DNA of 39,450 nucleotides from Pseudoclavibacter sp. AY1F1. GTDB taxonomy: Bacteria > Actinomycetota > Actinomycetes > Actinomycetales > Microbacteriaceae. The notes beneath the pieces were generated by a model. That model saw only the letters and a program-made list of their open reading frames with translations, was not told the DNA's origin and ran no database searches. A program made the position numbers and the translations under genes. Location: assembly GCF_002931075.1 (NCBI RefSeq), contig NZ_PSTQ01000020.1, positions 1 through 39,450 on the forward strand, read 5' to 3'. Shown piece by piece: positions 1 through 6,825 of this stretch; position 1 is the stretch's first letter; each line of letters opens with the position of its first letter.

Positions 1-1
1 G

Positions 2-190
2 TACCTGACCGGCGAGGTCGACGATGATGCGCCGTTGCGTACGGTCGAGCAGGGAGAAGAGTGGGCCCGGTGGGGCTCGAACCCACGACCCGCGGATTAT
101 GAAGTTTCGGCCCGTGCCGGAGACGCGTTCTGGCAGTTGCCGCTCGCCATGCTCGCCCTCATGAAGGGGCAGCTTTCCGAGACGGACTAG
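2..190 (+). CDS. C-terminal fragment of an open frame crossing the att-like site
   Basis: An open frame enters from outside the window and runs about 63 codons to a TAG. Its middle part, reading WARWGSNPRPADYE, is only the translation of the opposite-strand tRNA 3' half. Frames of this kind are commonly annotated at att sites and are often not real proteins. No domain is visible. It may be the end of a real upstream gene or spurious. Confidence 0.25.
   Translation, partial: YLTGEVDDDAPLRTVEQGEEWARWGSNPRPADYEVSARAGDAFWQLPLAMLALMKGQLSETD
62..105 (-). other. tRNA 3'-half fragment, probable attachment-site core
   Basis: On the minus strand this stretch reads as a tRNA from the anticodon loop to the discriminator base. 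It has loop TTCATAA (CAT anticodon: Met or Ile2 type), 3' anticodon stem TCCGC, a five-base variable loop, T-stem GTGGG/CCCAC around loop TTCGAGC, acceptor strand CGGGCCC and discriminator A. The 5' half is missing: the bases before the loop do not pair with TCCGC. Identity that starts inside the anticodon loop and runs to the 3' end is the usual att core of tRNA-targeting tyrosine recombinases, and the recombinase gene lies 130 bp away. Confidence 0.7.
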
Positions 191-233
191 CCGATAAGAC
201 TACAGCCCGGCCCTCGCAGGTGGGTTCTGCTAG

Positions 234-1208
234 ATGAGTATCGTGAACGACGAGTACAGGGATTACAGCCACTTCCTCTACGCAGGCAAGAAGGCCCCGG
301 GAACGATAGAGCAAAGACTCGGTGACTTGAAGCGGTTTCAGACCTCAACGAAGATCGCCCCCAACGATGCGACCGCACAGCAGCTCCTGTCCTACATGGC
401 TAGTGGGTACGCCCGATGGAGCCCGTCCTACAGCAAGCGCATCCGAGGGACTCTCCGGAGCTTCTACCAGTGGAGAGTGGCGGAGGGACTGGCGACAACC
501 GACCCGAGTTCGAAGCTGCCGCCCATCAAAGTACCGAAACGCCGCGCACGCCGCCCGGCACCAGATGACCAAGTCTTGGCCGCGTTCGAGGCCGGGACAC
601 TCGTGGAGCAGGCAATCGTTACTCTAGCCGCTTCCATGGGCCTTCGCCGCCAAGAGATAGCCGGACTCCCACTTGACGCCAGAGAGGGTCGAGAGTTGAG
701 AGTCCTTGGCAAGGGCGGTCACGAACGCACACTCCCCCTGGACGACGAGTCTTACCGCGTCCTGCTTGCCCTCGAAGCGCAAGCCTTACCCGGCGAACGC
801 TACTACCTCCCGGGCCGCTTTCCAGGAACGCACCTTCACCACCACACCGTGTACGAGTACATCAAGCGCCTCATGCCCAAACAGTTCCCGCACTCACTTC
901 GCTACCGGGCCGCGACTGTCGGGTTCCGTGAGACGAAGGACATCCGAGCCACCCAGGAATTTCTTGGACATGCCTCGCTGGCAACGACCGAGATCTACGT
1001 GGAGTCCGACCGGCGCGATGTCGCTGCATTAACGCGGGCCACAAGCATCGCCCGGATCCGTCAACCGACTCAGGCTCAGCTCTCAGGACTCGACGCTCTA
1101 CTCGCCGCGGCCGCGGCCATCGGCACCGAGCTGGAGCCGCACGGCTGGACCATCAACATAATCAAATCCAGCGCTGTGACCCCCAACGCGACAGTAGGCA
1201 GCCAATGA
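234..1208 (+). CDS. tyrosine recombinase / integrase
   Basis: A 324-aa site-specific recombinase, expected to integrate and excise the element at the adjacent tRNA fragment. Residues 1-90 form a SAM-like core-binding domain. The catalytic domain spans about 110-260. Visible active-site residues are R138 (GLRRQE), K160 (GKGGHER), H220 and R223 (HSLR), H246 (LGHAS) and the nucleophile Y255 (TEIYV), so the R-K-H-R-H-Y set is complete. About 65 residues follow the tyrosine, longer than usual, ending in a hydrophobic segment and a polar tail. ATG at 234 is chosen because it gives the full core-binding domain. The stop overlaps the next start as ATGA, so at least the next gene is translationally coupled. 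Confidence 0.95.
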   Translation: MSIVNDEYRDYSHFLYAGKKAPGTIEQRLGDLKRFQTSTKIAPNDATAQQLLSYMASGYARWSPSYSKRIRGTLRSFYQWRVAEGLATTDPSSKLPPIKVPKRRARRPAPDDQVLAAFEAGTLVEQAIVTLAASMGLRRQEIAGLPLDAREGRELRVLGKGGHERTLPLDDESYRVLLALEAQALPGERYYLPGRFPGTHLHHHTVYEYIKRLMPKQFPHSLRYRAATVGFRETKDIRATQEFLGHASLATTEIYVESDRRDVAALTRATSIARIRQPTQAQLSGLDALLAAAAAIGTELEPHGWTINIIKSSAVTPNATVGSQ

Positions 1209-1870
1209 GAACGTTCGAACGAGCCCGCAGCATCCCCGATGTCGCTCTCCTACAGGGGCGGCTGTGCGCATGGTGTCGCAATCCGATACCTGAAGCAGCA
1301 CGAGCTGATGCCAAGGCCTGTTCGGTTGCTTGCAGGAAGCCGCTTTCTCGGTTCAGGAAGACCATTGGGTCGGCTCCGCCTCATAACGACGTGAGTGCGC
1401 GTTCGTTCGCGTTCGCGGAGCTTGCTGATGAGCGCAGACATCAGGGCACGACTACTGTTCGTGCGTTGCACGTCGGCGCGCCTGGCGTGGCCGCGTTGCT
1501 TGGTGAGCTCGGAACATTCGAGTCTTGGGCGATCGCTCTCCCCGTTCGGTATGTCGACGGTGCTTTGTACGAGCGGCCTCAAGCTCGCATCGGTTTCATC
1601 TACCGCCCCGGCAGCGTCCGCCCAGTGGACGCAGTGCTGTTCGGCGGCCACCTGGAGGCAACAACCGAGGTGCCTTCGCTGCGGCTACATACGCGTCACC
1701 TCGACCGTCAACAGCCCACGATGCACAAGCCTGCTCAGTTCTGGCGTTGGGCGTTCGAGGCGTTGGACGTTCGGCAGGGCGATCAATTCACGGATGTGTA
1801 CCCGGGGGCAAGTGGTGGCAGGCAAGCGTTCGAGATCTACACCCTCACGACGGAAGGACAACGACCATGA
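1205..1870 (+). CDS. zinc-finger protein with a methylase-like motif, function unknown
   Basis: A 221-aa protein. Residues 21-43 hold C21-x2-C24-x14-C39-x3-C43, a compact zinc-binding motif followed by a basic RFRK stretch, which suggests nucleic-acid binding. Near the C-terminus a KPAQFWRW segment followed by DVYPGASGG resembles the 'KP..F.RW' and 'D.FPGSG' elements seen at the SAM-binding site of DNA methylase-like phage proteins, but the remaining catalytic motifs are absent. It is therefore either a truncated methylase-like protein or a family reduced to that fold element. It overlaps the integrase stop and the next start by 4 nt each (ATGA), so the three genes form one translational unit. 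A role with the integrase, for example as an accessory or directionality factor, is only an inference. Confidence 0.8.
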   Translation: MRTFERARSIPDVALLQGRLCAWCRNPIPEAARADAKACSVACRKPLSRFRKTIGSAPPHNDVSARSFAFAELADERRHQGTTTVRALHVGAPGVAALLGELGTFESWAIALPVRYVDGALYERPQARIGFIYRPGSVRPVDAVLFGGHLEATTEVPSLRLHTRHLDRQQPTMHKPAQFWRWAFEALDVRQGDQFTDVYPGASGGRQAFEIYTLTTEGQRP

Positions 1871-2469
1871 CCCACGCACCAGCACCGGCCTTTTACGCCG
1901 GCATGCACCAGGCGACCCGCTCGCCCCTGGATAACGAGGGGATCGATGCACGCGGAGTGCAGCATCGCTTCGGCACGCCGAATGAGTTGGAAGCGGGGAC
2001 ACGGGAGGTCGCTGGGCGTTTGCATGCGATCGCGGAGCACGTCGGGGAGCAGTTGGCCCGTTTGGACGCTGCGGGATCCGCGCAGGAGCGCGCCGAGCTG
2101 ACGTTGGACGCGGCCGCGAAGATCCGTGAGGCGCACCAGGCTGTTCTGGCTCCGGTCGAAGCGCTCGAGCGTGCTGAAGTGCTCGCCGCCCTGGACGCGC
2201 TGACGGCTGGTTGGGAACAGGTCGATGAGGCGGAGCGCGCCGAGCTGCTGAAGGACGTGATCGATTCTCCGCAGCTGATCCCTAGAGTGTGGGTGAACGA
2301 TCGAGCGGCCCATCGGGAGGTGCCGATCGCACTCATCTATGAGACGGTCTCGCCTCTTGGCGTCGCGATCCGCGACGTGGTGTGGCCGTCTGGGTTCTAC
2401 CCCGCTTCAAGTTGGAGGCTGCGCGATGCGAAACCCGCGCCGCGCCGGCGCAACCCCCCGAAGCTCTGA
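1867..2469 (+). CDS. hypothetical protein coupled to the integrase unit
   Basis: A 200-aa protein of unknown family. The frame is open further upstream, but ATG at 1867 is preferred because it overlaps the previous stop as ATGA. Residues about 35-135 are rich in Ala, Glu, Arg and Leu with heptad-like spacing and are probably helical or coiled coil. The C-terminal part looks beta-rich (PRVWVNDRA..VPIALIYETVSPLG) and the tail is basic and proline-rich. No catalytic motif or membrane segment is visible. As the third gene of the integrase unit it may serve integration or excision. Confidence 0.75.
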   Translation: MTHAPAPAFYAGMHQATRSPLDNEGIDARGVQHRFGTPNELEAGTREVAGRLHAIAEHVGEQLARLDAAGSAQERAELTLDAAAKIREAHQAVLAPVEALERAEVLAALDALTAGWEQVDEAERAELLKDVIDSPQLIPRVWVNDRAAHREVPIALIYETVSPLGVAIRDVVWPSGFYPASSWRLRDAKPAPRRRNPPKL

Positions 2470-2639
2470 CCCTCCCCGAACCGAACACTGCTGGGGTTAG
2501 TCTCTTGTCGTGGACATCGCCGGAACAACCCGCGTGCATGTGGGTACCGACGAAGAAGTGTCGGAGCTCGATGACGATTTCCCGGGCAGTGATTGTTGAC
2601 GAAATTGGAGAGCATGGCGCATTTTAGGCCCGAGTCGGC

Positions 2640-3092
2640 ATGTCAGGCGTGATTCTGACCATGCCGGGTATTCCGTTCACGCCCGAAGACGTGCAAGTTG
2701 CGCACGACGATGTGGTGCGTATCGTGAGGACCACTGACTGGCCGAGTGAAAATCTCAACGCGATGCCCAGTTATCCGCTCGGCTGGTGCTCCGCGATGTC
2801 TTACGCGGTTGGACGGCTCCTGCGCCGCCGGGGGCTGGGCGTGTGGAGGATTGCCGCGAACGGCCACCACGACTGGCTTGAATACGTCGACGCTGGCGAC
2901 GTCATCTATTCTGTCGACGCGACCCAGCACCAGTTTCCCGGACACGAAGCAGCGTGGCTCGGGCTCGGGTCGCCTCCTATTGCAGATCTTTACCCTGCCC
3001 ACGACTGGGCTGTGTGCGGTGGCGAGCCACGTTCGTGGGCGAAATGGCCATCGCAGGTGCTTGACGCCGTGGTAACGAGGCGGCTGAGGTGA
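2640..3092 (+). CDS. small cysteine protease/transglutaminase-like protein
   Basis: A 150-aa protein with a likely papain-fold catalytic triad. C50 lies in GWCSAMS at the start of a helix, H77 in NGHHDWLEY and D93 in YSVDATQHQF. The pattern 'Cys-helix ... HxW ... xDxTxxQF' is that of transglutaminase-like/papain-like small proteins found in mobile elements and as toxin domains. There is no signal peptide or membrane segment, so it should be cytoplasmic unless exported by another route. ATG 2640 is used; a second ATG lies seven codons inside. It stands alone on the plus strand, convergent with the next gene. Substrate is unknown, and an amidase or a deamidating/crosslinking activity is equally compatible. 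Confidence 0.75.
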   Translation: MSGVILTMPGIPFTPEDVQVAHDDVVRIVRTTDWPSENLNAMPSYPLGWCSAMSYAVGRLLRRRGLGVWRIAANGHHDWLEYVDAGDVIYSVDATQHQFPGHEAAWLGLGSPPIADLYPAHDWAVCGGEPRSWAKWPSQVLDAVVTRRLR

Positions 3093-3140
3093 TTCGCTGG
3101 CACTCACATGTCGACGTTGCTTGGCTAGAGAGCCGCCCAG

Positions 3141-3446
3141 CTATAAGTTCATCTCGAGTGCGGCGCCAGCGGTGCGAGCAATAAAAACTGCGCGGACCGC
3201 TGCGCTCGCTCCGATTCGGCGTTGACGCTTCATGTCAATGAAGATTCTTTTCGCCTCATCAGTGAGGGCATCGTCATCTGGAAACTGAGAAATGCGAATG
3301 CGATCGAACGCAGACAATCGCCCTTTCGGGATCTGCATTTGGGGGCGTTCGTACACGAGACGATCCTCGGTGTCATCCTCAACATAGATGATGCACACGG
3401 TGCACAGCGAATCGTAATCCACGGTCTCAGAGCGTTTCGTAGTCAT
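3141..3446 (-). CDS. small hypothetical protein
   Basis: About 101 aa from ATG 3446; an in-frame TTG lies four codons upstream. The N-terminal half holds two close cysteines in LCTVCIIYVEDD followed by a region that looks beta-stranded (RLVYERPQMQI). The C-terminal half is helical and basic (AKRIFIDMKRQRRIG). No known family is recognised. It lies 70 nt downstream of 3517-3939 on the same strand and could be cotranscribed with it. GC content looks lower than in the transfer genes. Confidence 0.55.
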   Translation of the reverse strand: MTTKRSETVDYDSLCTVCIIYVEDDTEDRLVYERPQMQIPKGRLSAFDRIRISQFPDDDALTDEAKRIFIDMKRQRRIGASAAVRAVFIARTAGAALEMNL

Positions 3447-3516
3447 CAAGTGAGCCAATCACATGTTAGGGAACGTAGCAAACGAGCCGACACCAAAACA
3501 GGGGTGCGGTGACACC

Positions 3517-3939
3517 TCACCGAGTCACGTAGAACTCGTGTGGTGCGCTGGCCTGTACCGAGAGGGCCCCACCCGGGCCATCTCCTCCTACGGCCACTTC
3601 GTAGGGCGCGCCCGAACCATGGTTTCTTCCTGCGCAGGAACACTCGCAGAAAAGCACTCTCGCTGGGCTGCCCCTCTTCCAACAGGCCTCGACGCACTTA
3701 TCCACGCCTCCGTGTTGAACGACTCTGACGCTCCCGTAGCGCGTCGCAAGCCCCTCCACGACCGCGTCCGTGTGAGTTCGACCCACCGACCAGACTCCAC
3801 CTAAGTAGGCCACTTGCCCCTGACGCGACGCGCCGAACATGTCTCCTAGTATCCAATAGCCCGCCCCCTTGCCCTCGAAAGGTAACCCTCGGATCTCGGT
3901 TCGTTTGCCGGGCTGGATTACAACGGTTACAGGACTCAT
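3517..3939 (-). CDS. hypothetical protein with a CECSCxGxNHG motif
   Basis: A 140-aa protein. Its middle part has an aromatic/glycine-rich strand pattern (GYWILGDMFG). A cysteine-rich block follows, with C82, C86 and then LFCECSCAGRNHGSG, which could bind a metal or form a knuckle. I recall similar CxCxCxGxNHG blocks in small unassigned phage and plasmid proteins, but no function can be given. ATG 3939 lacks a good ribosome-binding site; an AAAGGA is too far (14 nt). A TATGCT hexamer ends six bases upstream, which suggests a leaderless mRNA. Confidence 0.65.
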   Translation of the reverse strand: MSPVTVVIQPGKRTEIRGLPFEGKGAGYWILGDMFGASRQGQVAYLGGVWSVGRTHTDAVVEGLATRYGSVRVVQHGGVDKCVEACWKRGSPARVLFCECSCAGRNHGSGAPYEVAVGGDGPGGALSVQASAPHEFYVTR

Positions 3940-3945
3940 GGTGAG

Positions 3946-3951
3946 AGCATA
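3946..3951 (-). promoter_or_regulatory. candidate leaderless -10 box for 3517-3939
   Basis: Minus-strand TATGCT with exactly six bases between it and the ATG at 3939, so transcription would start at or next to the A of the start codon. The -35 at 17 bp spacing (GCGACG) is poor. Confidence 0.3.
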
Positions 3952-4131
3952 GATCCTTTCTTCCGACGCGTCGCCGCGAGATCATCCGTCGTAGATTGAT
4001 CTGCTTCACTGGGCGGACAGAGATGTTCGCGCGAACCTCTGGTCCTTGCGTAACTCTGGCGCACAAAGCACTACATCGAATACGGGGACGCTTGACAGTT
4101 TCCTCCGGGTAAGGAACGAAGTGGCGTCGCG

Positions 4132-5346
4132 CTACGGCATGCCTGCTGCCTGCGCAGCTTGGAATTCTAAGAACGCGGTATCTAAGACTGGTTCACTGAG
4201 GACCCAGCTGCGGCCAACTTTCTCCAGCACTCCACCAGCTGTTAGCGGGAGTTTCTTCCGGTGAGCTTCGATGGCCCAGTCATAGTCCGTGCCAGACAGG
4301 GTGATTCCAACCTTGCGCCATGAGCCGTCGATGTCAGCTCGCAGAACGACTTCTCCCGCGCCTCTCCCATCGCTGACGGATTCAGACTCCGCGCCTCGAC
4401 GTAGTTCTACCACCGGCCCGGTGATCGTGAGGTCCTTCGGAGGGTCCTTCCTCACTAGACGTTCAGAGATGCGGTCTAGTAGCAAAACAGTTTCCCGGCT
4501 CATGTCGATCTTATCTTCAACAGCCTCTCTTTGCGGTTCGATAGGCGCCCACTCAAAGGACATGTCGAGCGAGCGGAGCCCTTCGCTTGACCCCATAGAC
4601 TGGAGTGCTTTCACCATCGGCAGACGCATTCCTGTCTCCATGGCCTGGTCAAAGTCAGGCGCATGTGCACTACTCTCGGCAACTTGCTTCGTGACTTCGA
4701 GAGTGCGAGCAAGGGTTGTCATAACCTGACGAGTGAAACTGGCAGCTCTCTGCGTTGTGGCTTTCACCGCTACAGACCCAGGTTCCGCAGATGAGGCCGC
4801 GTCAGCTGGTGAATCTAGGCGCGCAGCGACTGTGATGATGAAGCTTCCGCGCTTCGTGTGCCCCATCCGAACGTCGTCGTTGAGAAAGTCGTTGACAAGC
4901 GTAGGCATGCGACCGCGGCCGGTCGACAACGGGTTCGCCGTGGTCAGAGCGGCAGACCGAATCATATCGTCGATGCTCTCCAACAAAGCGCTGGCTTGAC
5001 GAAGAGGGATGGTTCCGTCTGTCATGTGTTGATCAACGCGAACGAAGAATAGATCGGCACTTACAGCGGCGATCTGCTCTGCTAGGTCCGCTAACGACCA
5101 CGCATAAGTCTCACTAATTCTTGAAAGTGCCTGCGAAAGGCGGACCTTGTAATCGTCAAGCGTGGGGTCCTTTGGGATAAGTATTCGCCGTATGAGCTTG
5201 TCTACCGCGCCTGGTTCGGACCAAACTTGGGCATAACCTAAGTCCGACTGAATCGTCCAGTTTTGGGTGGCGAGGAATTGGGCGACCCGCGCACCGTCGA
5301 GTACCGCCTCATAGCTACCTGCGTCGCCGTTTAGTGAGGCCGCCAT
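4132..5346 (-). CDS. unknown partner of the DUF4365-like protein
   Basis: A 404-aa protein of unrecognised family. The N-terminal part (about 1-150) is mixed alpha/beta, starting with a short domain containing ARVAQFLATQNW and GYAQVWS. The middle, about 170-300, holds two strand-rich stretches around a helical linker. The last ~100 residues form a distinct beta-rich domain (ITGPVVELRRG ... VVLRADIDG ... GTDYDWAIEAH ... GVLEKVGRSWVLSEP), which looks like an OB- or barrel-like module. No signal peptide or transmembrane helix is visible. It starts inside the last 16 nt of the DUF4365-like gene, so the two are translationally coupled and probably act together. Confidence 0.8.
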   Translation of the reverse strand: MAASLNGDAGSYEAVLDGARVAQFLATQNWTIQSDLGYAQVWSEPGAVDKLIRRILIPKDPTLDDYKVRLSQALSRISETYAWSLADLAEQIAAVSADLFFVRVDQHMTDGTIPLRQASALLESIDDMIRSAALTTANPLSTGRGRMPTLVNDFLNDDVRMGHTKRGSFIITVAARLDSPADAASSAEPGSVAVKATTQRAASFTRQVMTTLARTLEVTKQVAESSAHAPDFDQAMETGMRLPMVKALQSMGSSEGLRSLDMSFEWAPIEPQREAVEDKIDMSRETVLLLDRISERLVRKDPPKDLTITGPVVELRRGAESESVSDGRGAGEVVLRADIDGSWRKVGITLSGTDYDWAIEAHRKKLPLTAGGVLEKVGRSWVLSEPVLDTAFLEFQAAQAAGMP

Positions 5347-5897
5347 GTGCTCGCTTCTTCCATAAGTTCAAGCAGGGACGCAGGAGTCAAGAGATTACTC
5401 TTCGGCAAATGCACAATCTGCGTGGCATTACCGACCTTCAGGGCGGGGAACTTGTGTCCCCATTCGTAGTACATATGACTCCGTGCAAGTAACCCATCCA
5501 TATTTGGATGAAGCCACACGTCCGGTTCTGACTGGGTCACCAGTACACACAGGAGATAGGGAGTTGCACGATTCGTCTTACGTAGCTTGTTGAGAGTTCG
5601 CGCTGAAACCGACCACGCAATGGTGTCAGGGCGGTCCACAGACTCCTGGCCCGTACATTTGAGCTGCACGTCGATCCCCGCGTCCGCAAGATCGGGGTAT
5701 TCGACACTGGATTTCAAGGTGACGTCCCTGACGTCGTAGTCCTGCGACCATCGCCCCGTCGTGAGGCCTGTCGCGCTGGCCAGCATGTGGAGGTAAGCGA
5801 CGCTCAGCTCTTCTTTCATCCCGCCGAGTGGCAATGAACCGACCGGCAGGACGTGCGAGGGCACCCACGTCTCTCGTACAGCTTCTGCGCTCGTCAC
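5331..5897 (-). CDS. DUF4365-like protein, PD-(D/E)XK-type nuclease fold
   Basis: A 188-aa protein. From residue 27 (MKEELSVAYLHMLA) it follows the DUF4365 pattern: an acidic first helix, then strands ending in AGIDVQLKCT. There D76, Q78 and K80 match the D...(E/Q)xK half of a PD-(D/E)XK nuclease core, with E29/E30 as candidate outer acidic residues. DUF4365 is known from defence-type and mobile-element loci. The frame opens with a GTG at 5897. The ATG at codon 27 (5819) is an alternative that would start directly at the domain. It heads a two-gene unit and overlaps the 404-aa partner by 16 nt. DNA or RNA cleavage is predicted, not shown. Confidence 0.8.
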   Translation of the reverse strand: MTSAEAVRETWVPSHVLPVGSLPLGGMKEELSVAYLHMLASATGLTTGRWSQDYDVRDVTLKSSVEYPDLADAGIDVQLKCTGQESVDRPDTIAWSVSARTLNKLRKTNRATPYLLCVLVTQSEPDVWLHPNMDGLLARSHMYYEWGHKFPALKVGNATQIVHLPKSNLLTPASLLELMEEASTWRPH

Positions 5898-6114
5898 CCC
5901 TAGATCAAACCACAGGGAGGGCCGCTTGGTTTGCCAGATCTGCCCCAGCGCGCTGTTGACGACATGGAGGCTTCTCCTGCGGGTATTGGCTTGGGGTTCG
6001 CACCGTGGCGGTGATCCGACTCATCTGTCGTCAGTAGCTTCGCCCAAAAGAACGTCGGGGGTCTTTCTCAAGGACTTGCAAGGGGCCGTAATTTTCTCGT
6101 TGACGTTGGCCTGG

Positions 6115-6714
6115 TCAGCTTGAGGTCACAGGGTTCAACGCGACGAAGCGCATGGTGTCTCTCCCCCAGTAGCAGGACTGGACCAAGAGGGTGCCGTCAA
6201 GGCCGAGGAGGTCGCCTGTGGTGCTGCCGTGCTTGCCGACGTCACGCGAGTCGGTGACGACATACGTCGCGGTACTTCCGTCGTGCTGCTGGATCGTGAC
6301 GTTCGTGCCAACCTGCCAGGCAAGGATGATGTCGCCGCCACAGTTGTTGTGTGCGGCGTAGACCGGCTGCAGGGTGGCTTCCACCCGGTACTGCTCGAGC
6401 TCGGGGAAGCTGCCGTCACACACGTCCAGGAGCGCTTCGGGGCCAAGCTCGCCCAGGCGCACGGTCGGCAGCGCGGGACCGGCCACCGGATCGGTGCTCT
6501 CGGCGTAGAGCTCCACGGCCTGCGCCACGTGTCTGACCTGGCCGACGGCCTGCTGGGTGAGGTCTGGGGCGAGGACGGACACGGCGAGCGCTGCGGCGCC
6601 CATAGCGATCAAGGTCAGCGAGGCGACGTTCGTGCGGCGCTGTCGACGGCGACGCGCGAGGCGGAGCGTCCGGCGCGTGGGCAGTGGATCTGGGGATGCA
6701 GTGGACGTTGGCAT
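6115..6714 (-). CDS. sortase-like cysteine transpeptidase
   Basis: A 199-aa membrane-anchored protein: basic cytoplasmic N-terminus (LARRRRQRR), one transmembrane helix at about 31-50, then an extracellular sortase domain. H122 lies in YAAHNN, C181 in LLVQSCYWG (the usual T-L-x-T-C position) and R189 in DTMRF (R185 is an alternative), giving the sortase His-Cys-Arg triad. It is short for a sortase. Its substrates are probably the two LAxTG proteins encoded just upstream. Actinobacterial class E sortases prefer LAxTG, which would suit, but class assignment needs an alignment. An AAGGAG ribosome-binding site precedes the ATG by 6 nt. A strong hairpin separates it from the upstream gene. Confidence 0.85.
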   Translation of the reverse strand: MPTSTASPDPLPTRRTLRLARRRRQRRTNVASLTLIAMGAAALAVSVLAPDLTQQAVGQVRHVAQAVELYAESTDPVAGPALPTVRLGELGPEALLDVCDGSFPELEQYRVEATLQPVYAAHNNCGGDIILAWQVGTNVTIQQHDGSTATYVVTDSRDVGKHGSTTGDLLGLDGTLLVQSCYWGRDTMRFVALNPVTSS

Positions 6715-6751
6715 GCGGCTCCTTCATCTGCTGGTGGTGATGCGGTGGCAG

Positions 6752-6795
6752 TGCGCAATGGCCCGCACCCAGTAGTGGGTACGGGCCATCGCGCA
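6752..6795 (-). terminator. 20-bp hairpin between surface-protein gene and sortase gene
   Basis: Arms 6752-6771 and 6776-6795 enclose a 4-nt loop. On the plus strand two positions are mismatched. On the minus-strand RNA both become G-U wobbles, giving 20 continuous pairs, so the structure is built for the minus-strand transcript. No U-tract follows, as is common in actinobacteria. It probably limits read-through to the sortase or stabilises the upstream mRNA. Confidence 0.7.
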
Positions 6796-6825
6796 GCTCA
6801 GGCAGCGGCTGCTACCTGGTGTGGG

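Noticed and set aside
3463-3804. 113-codon plus-strand frame
   Set aside because: It is antisense to 3517-3939, which has the more protein-like composition and cysteine block.
4093-4098. TTGACA on the plus strand
   Set aside because: There is no -10 at proper spacing, and the only genes nearby run in the other direction.
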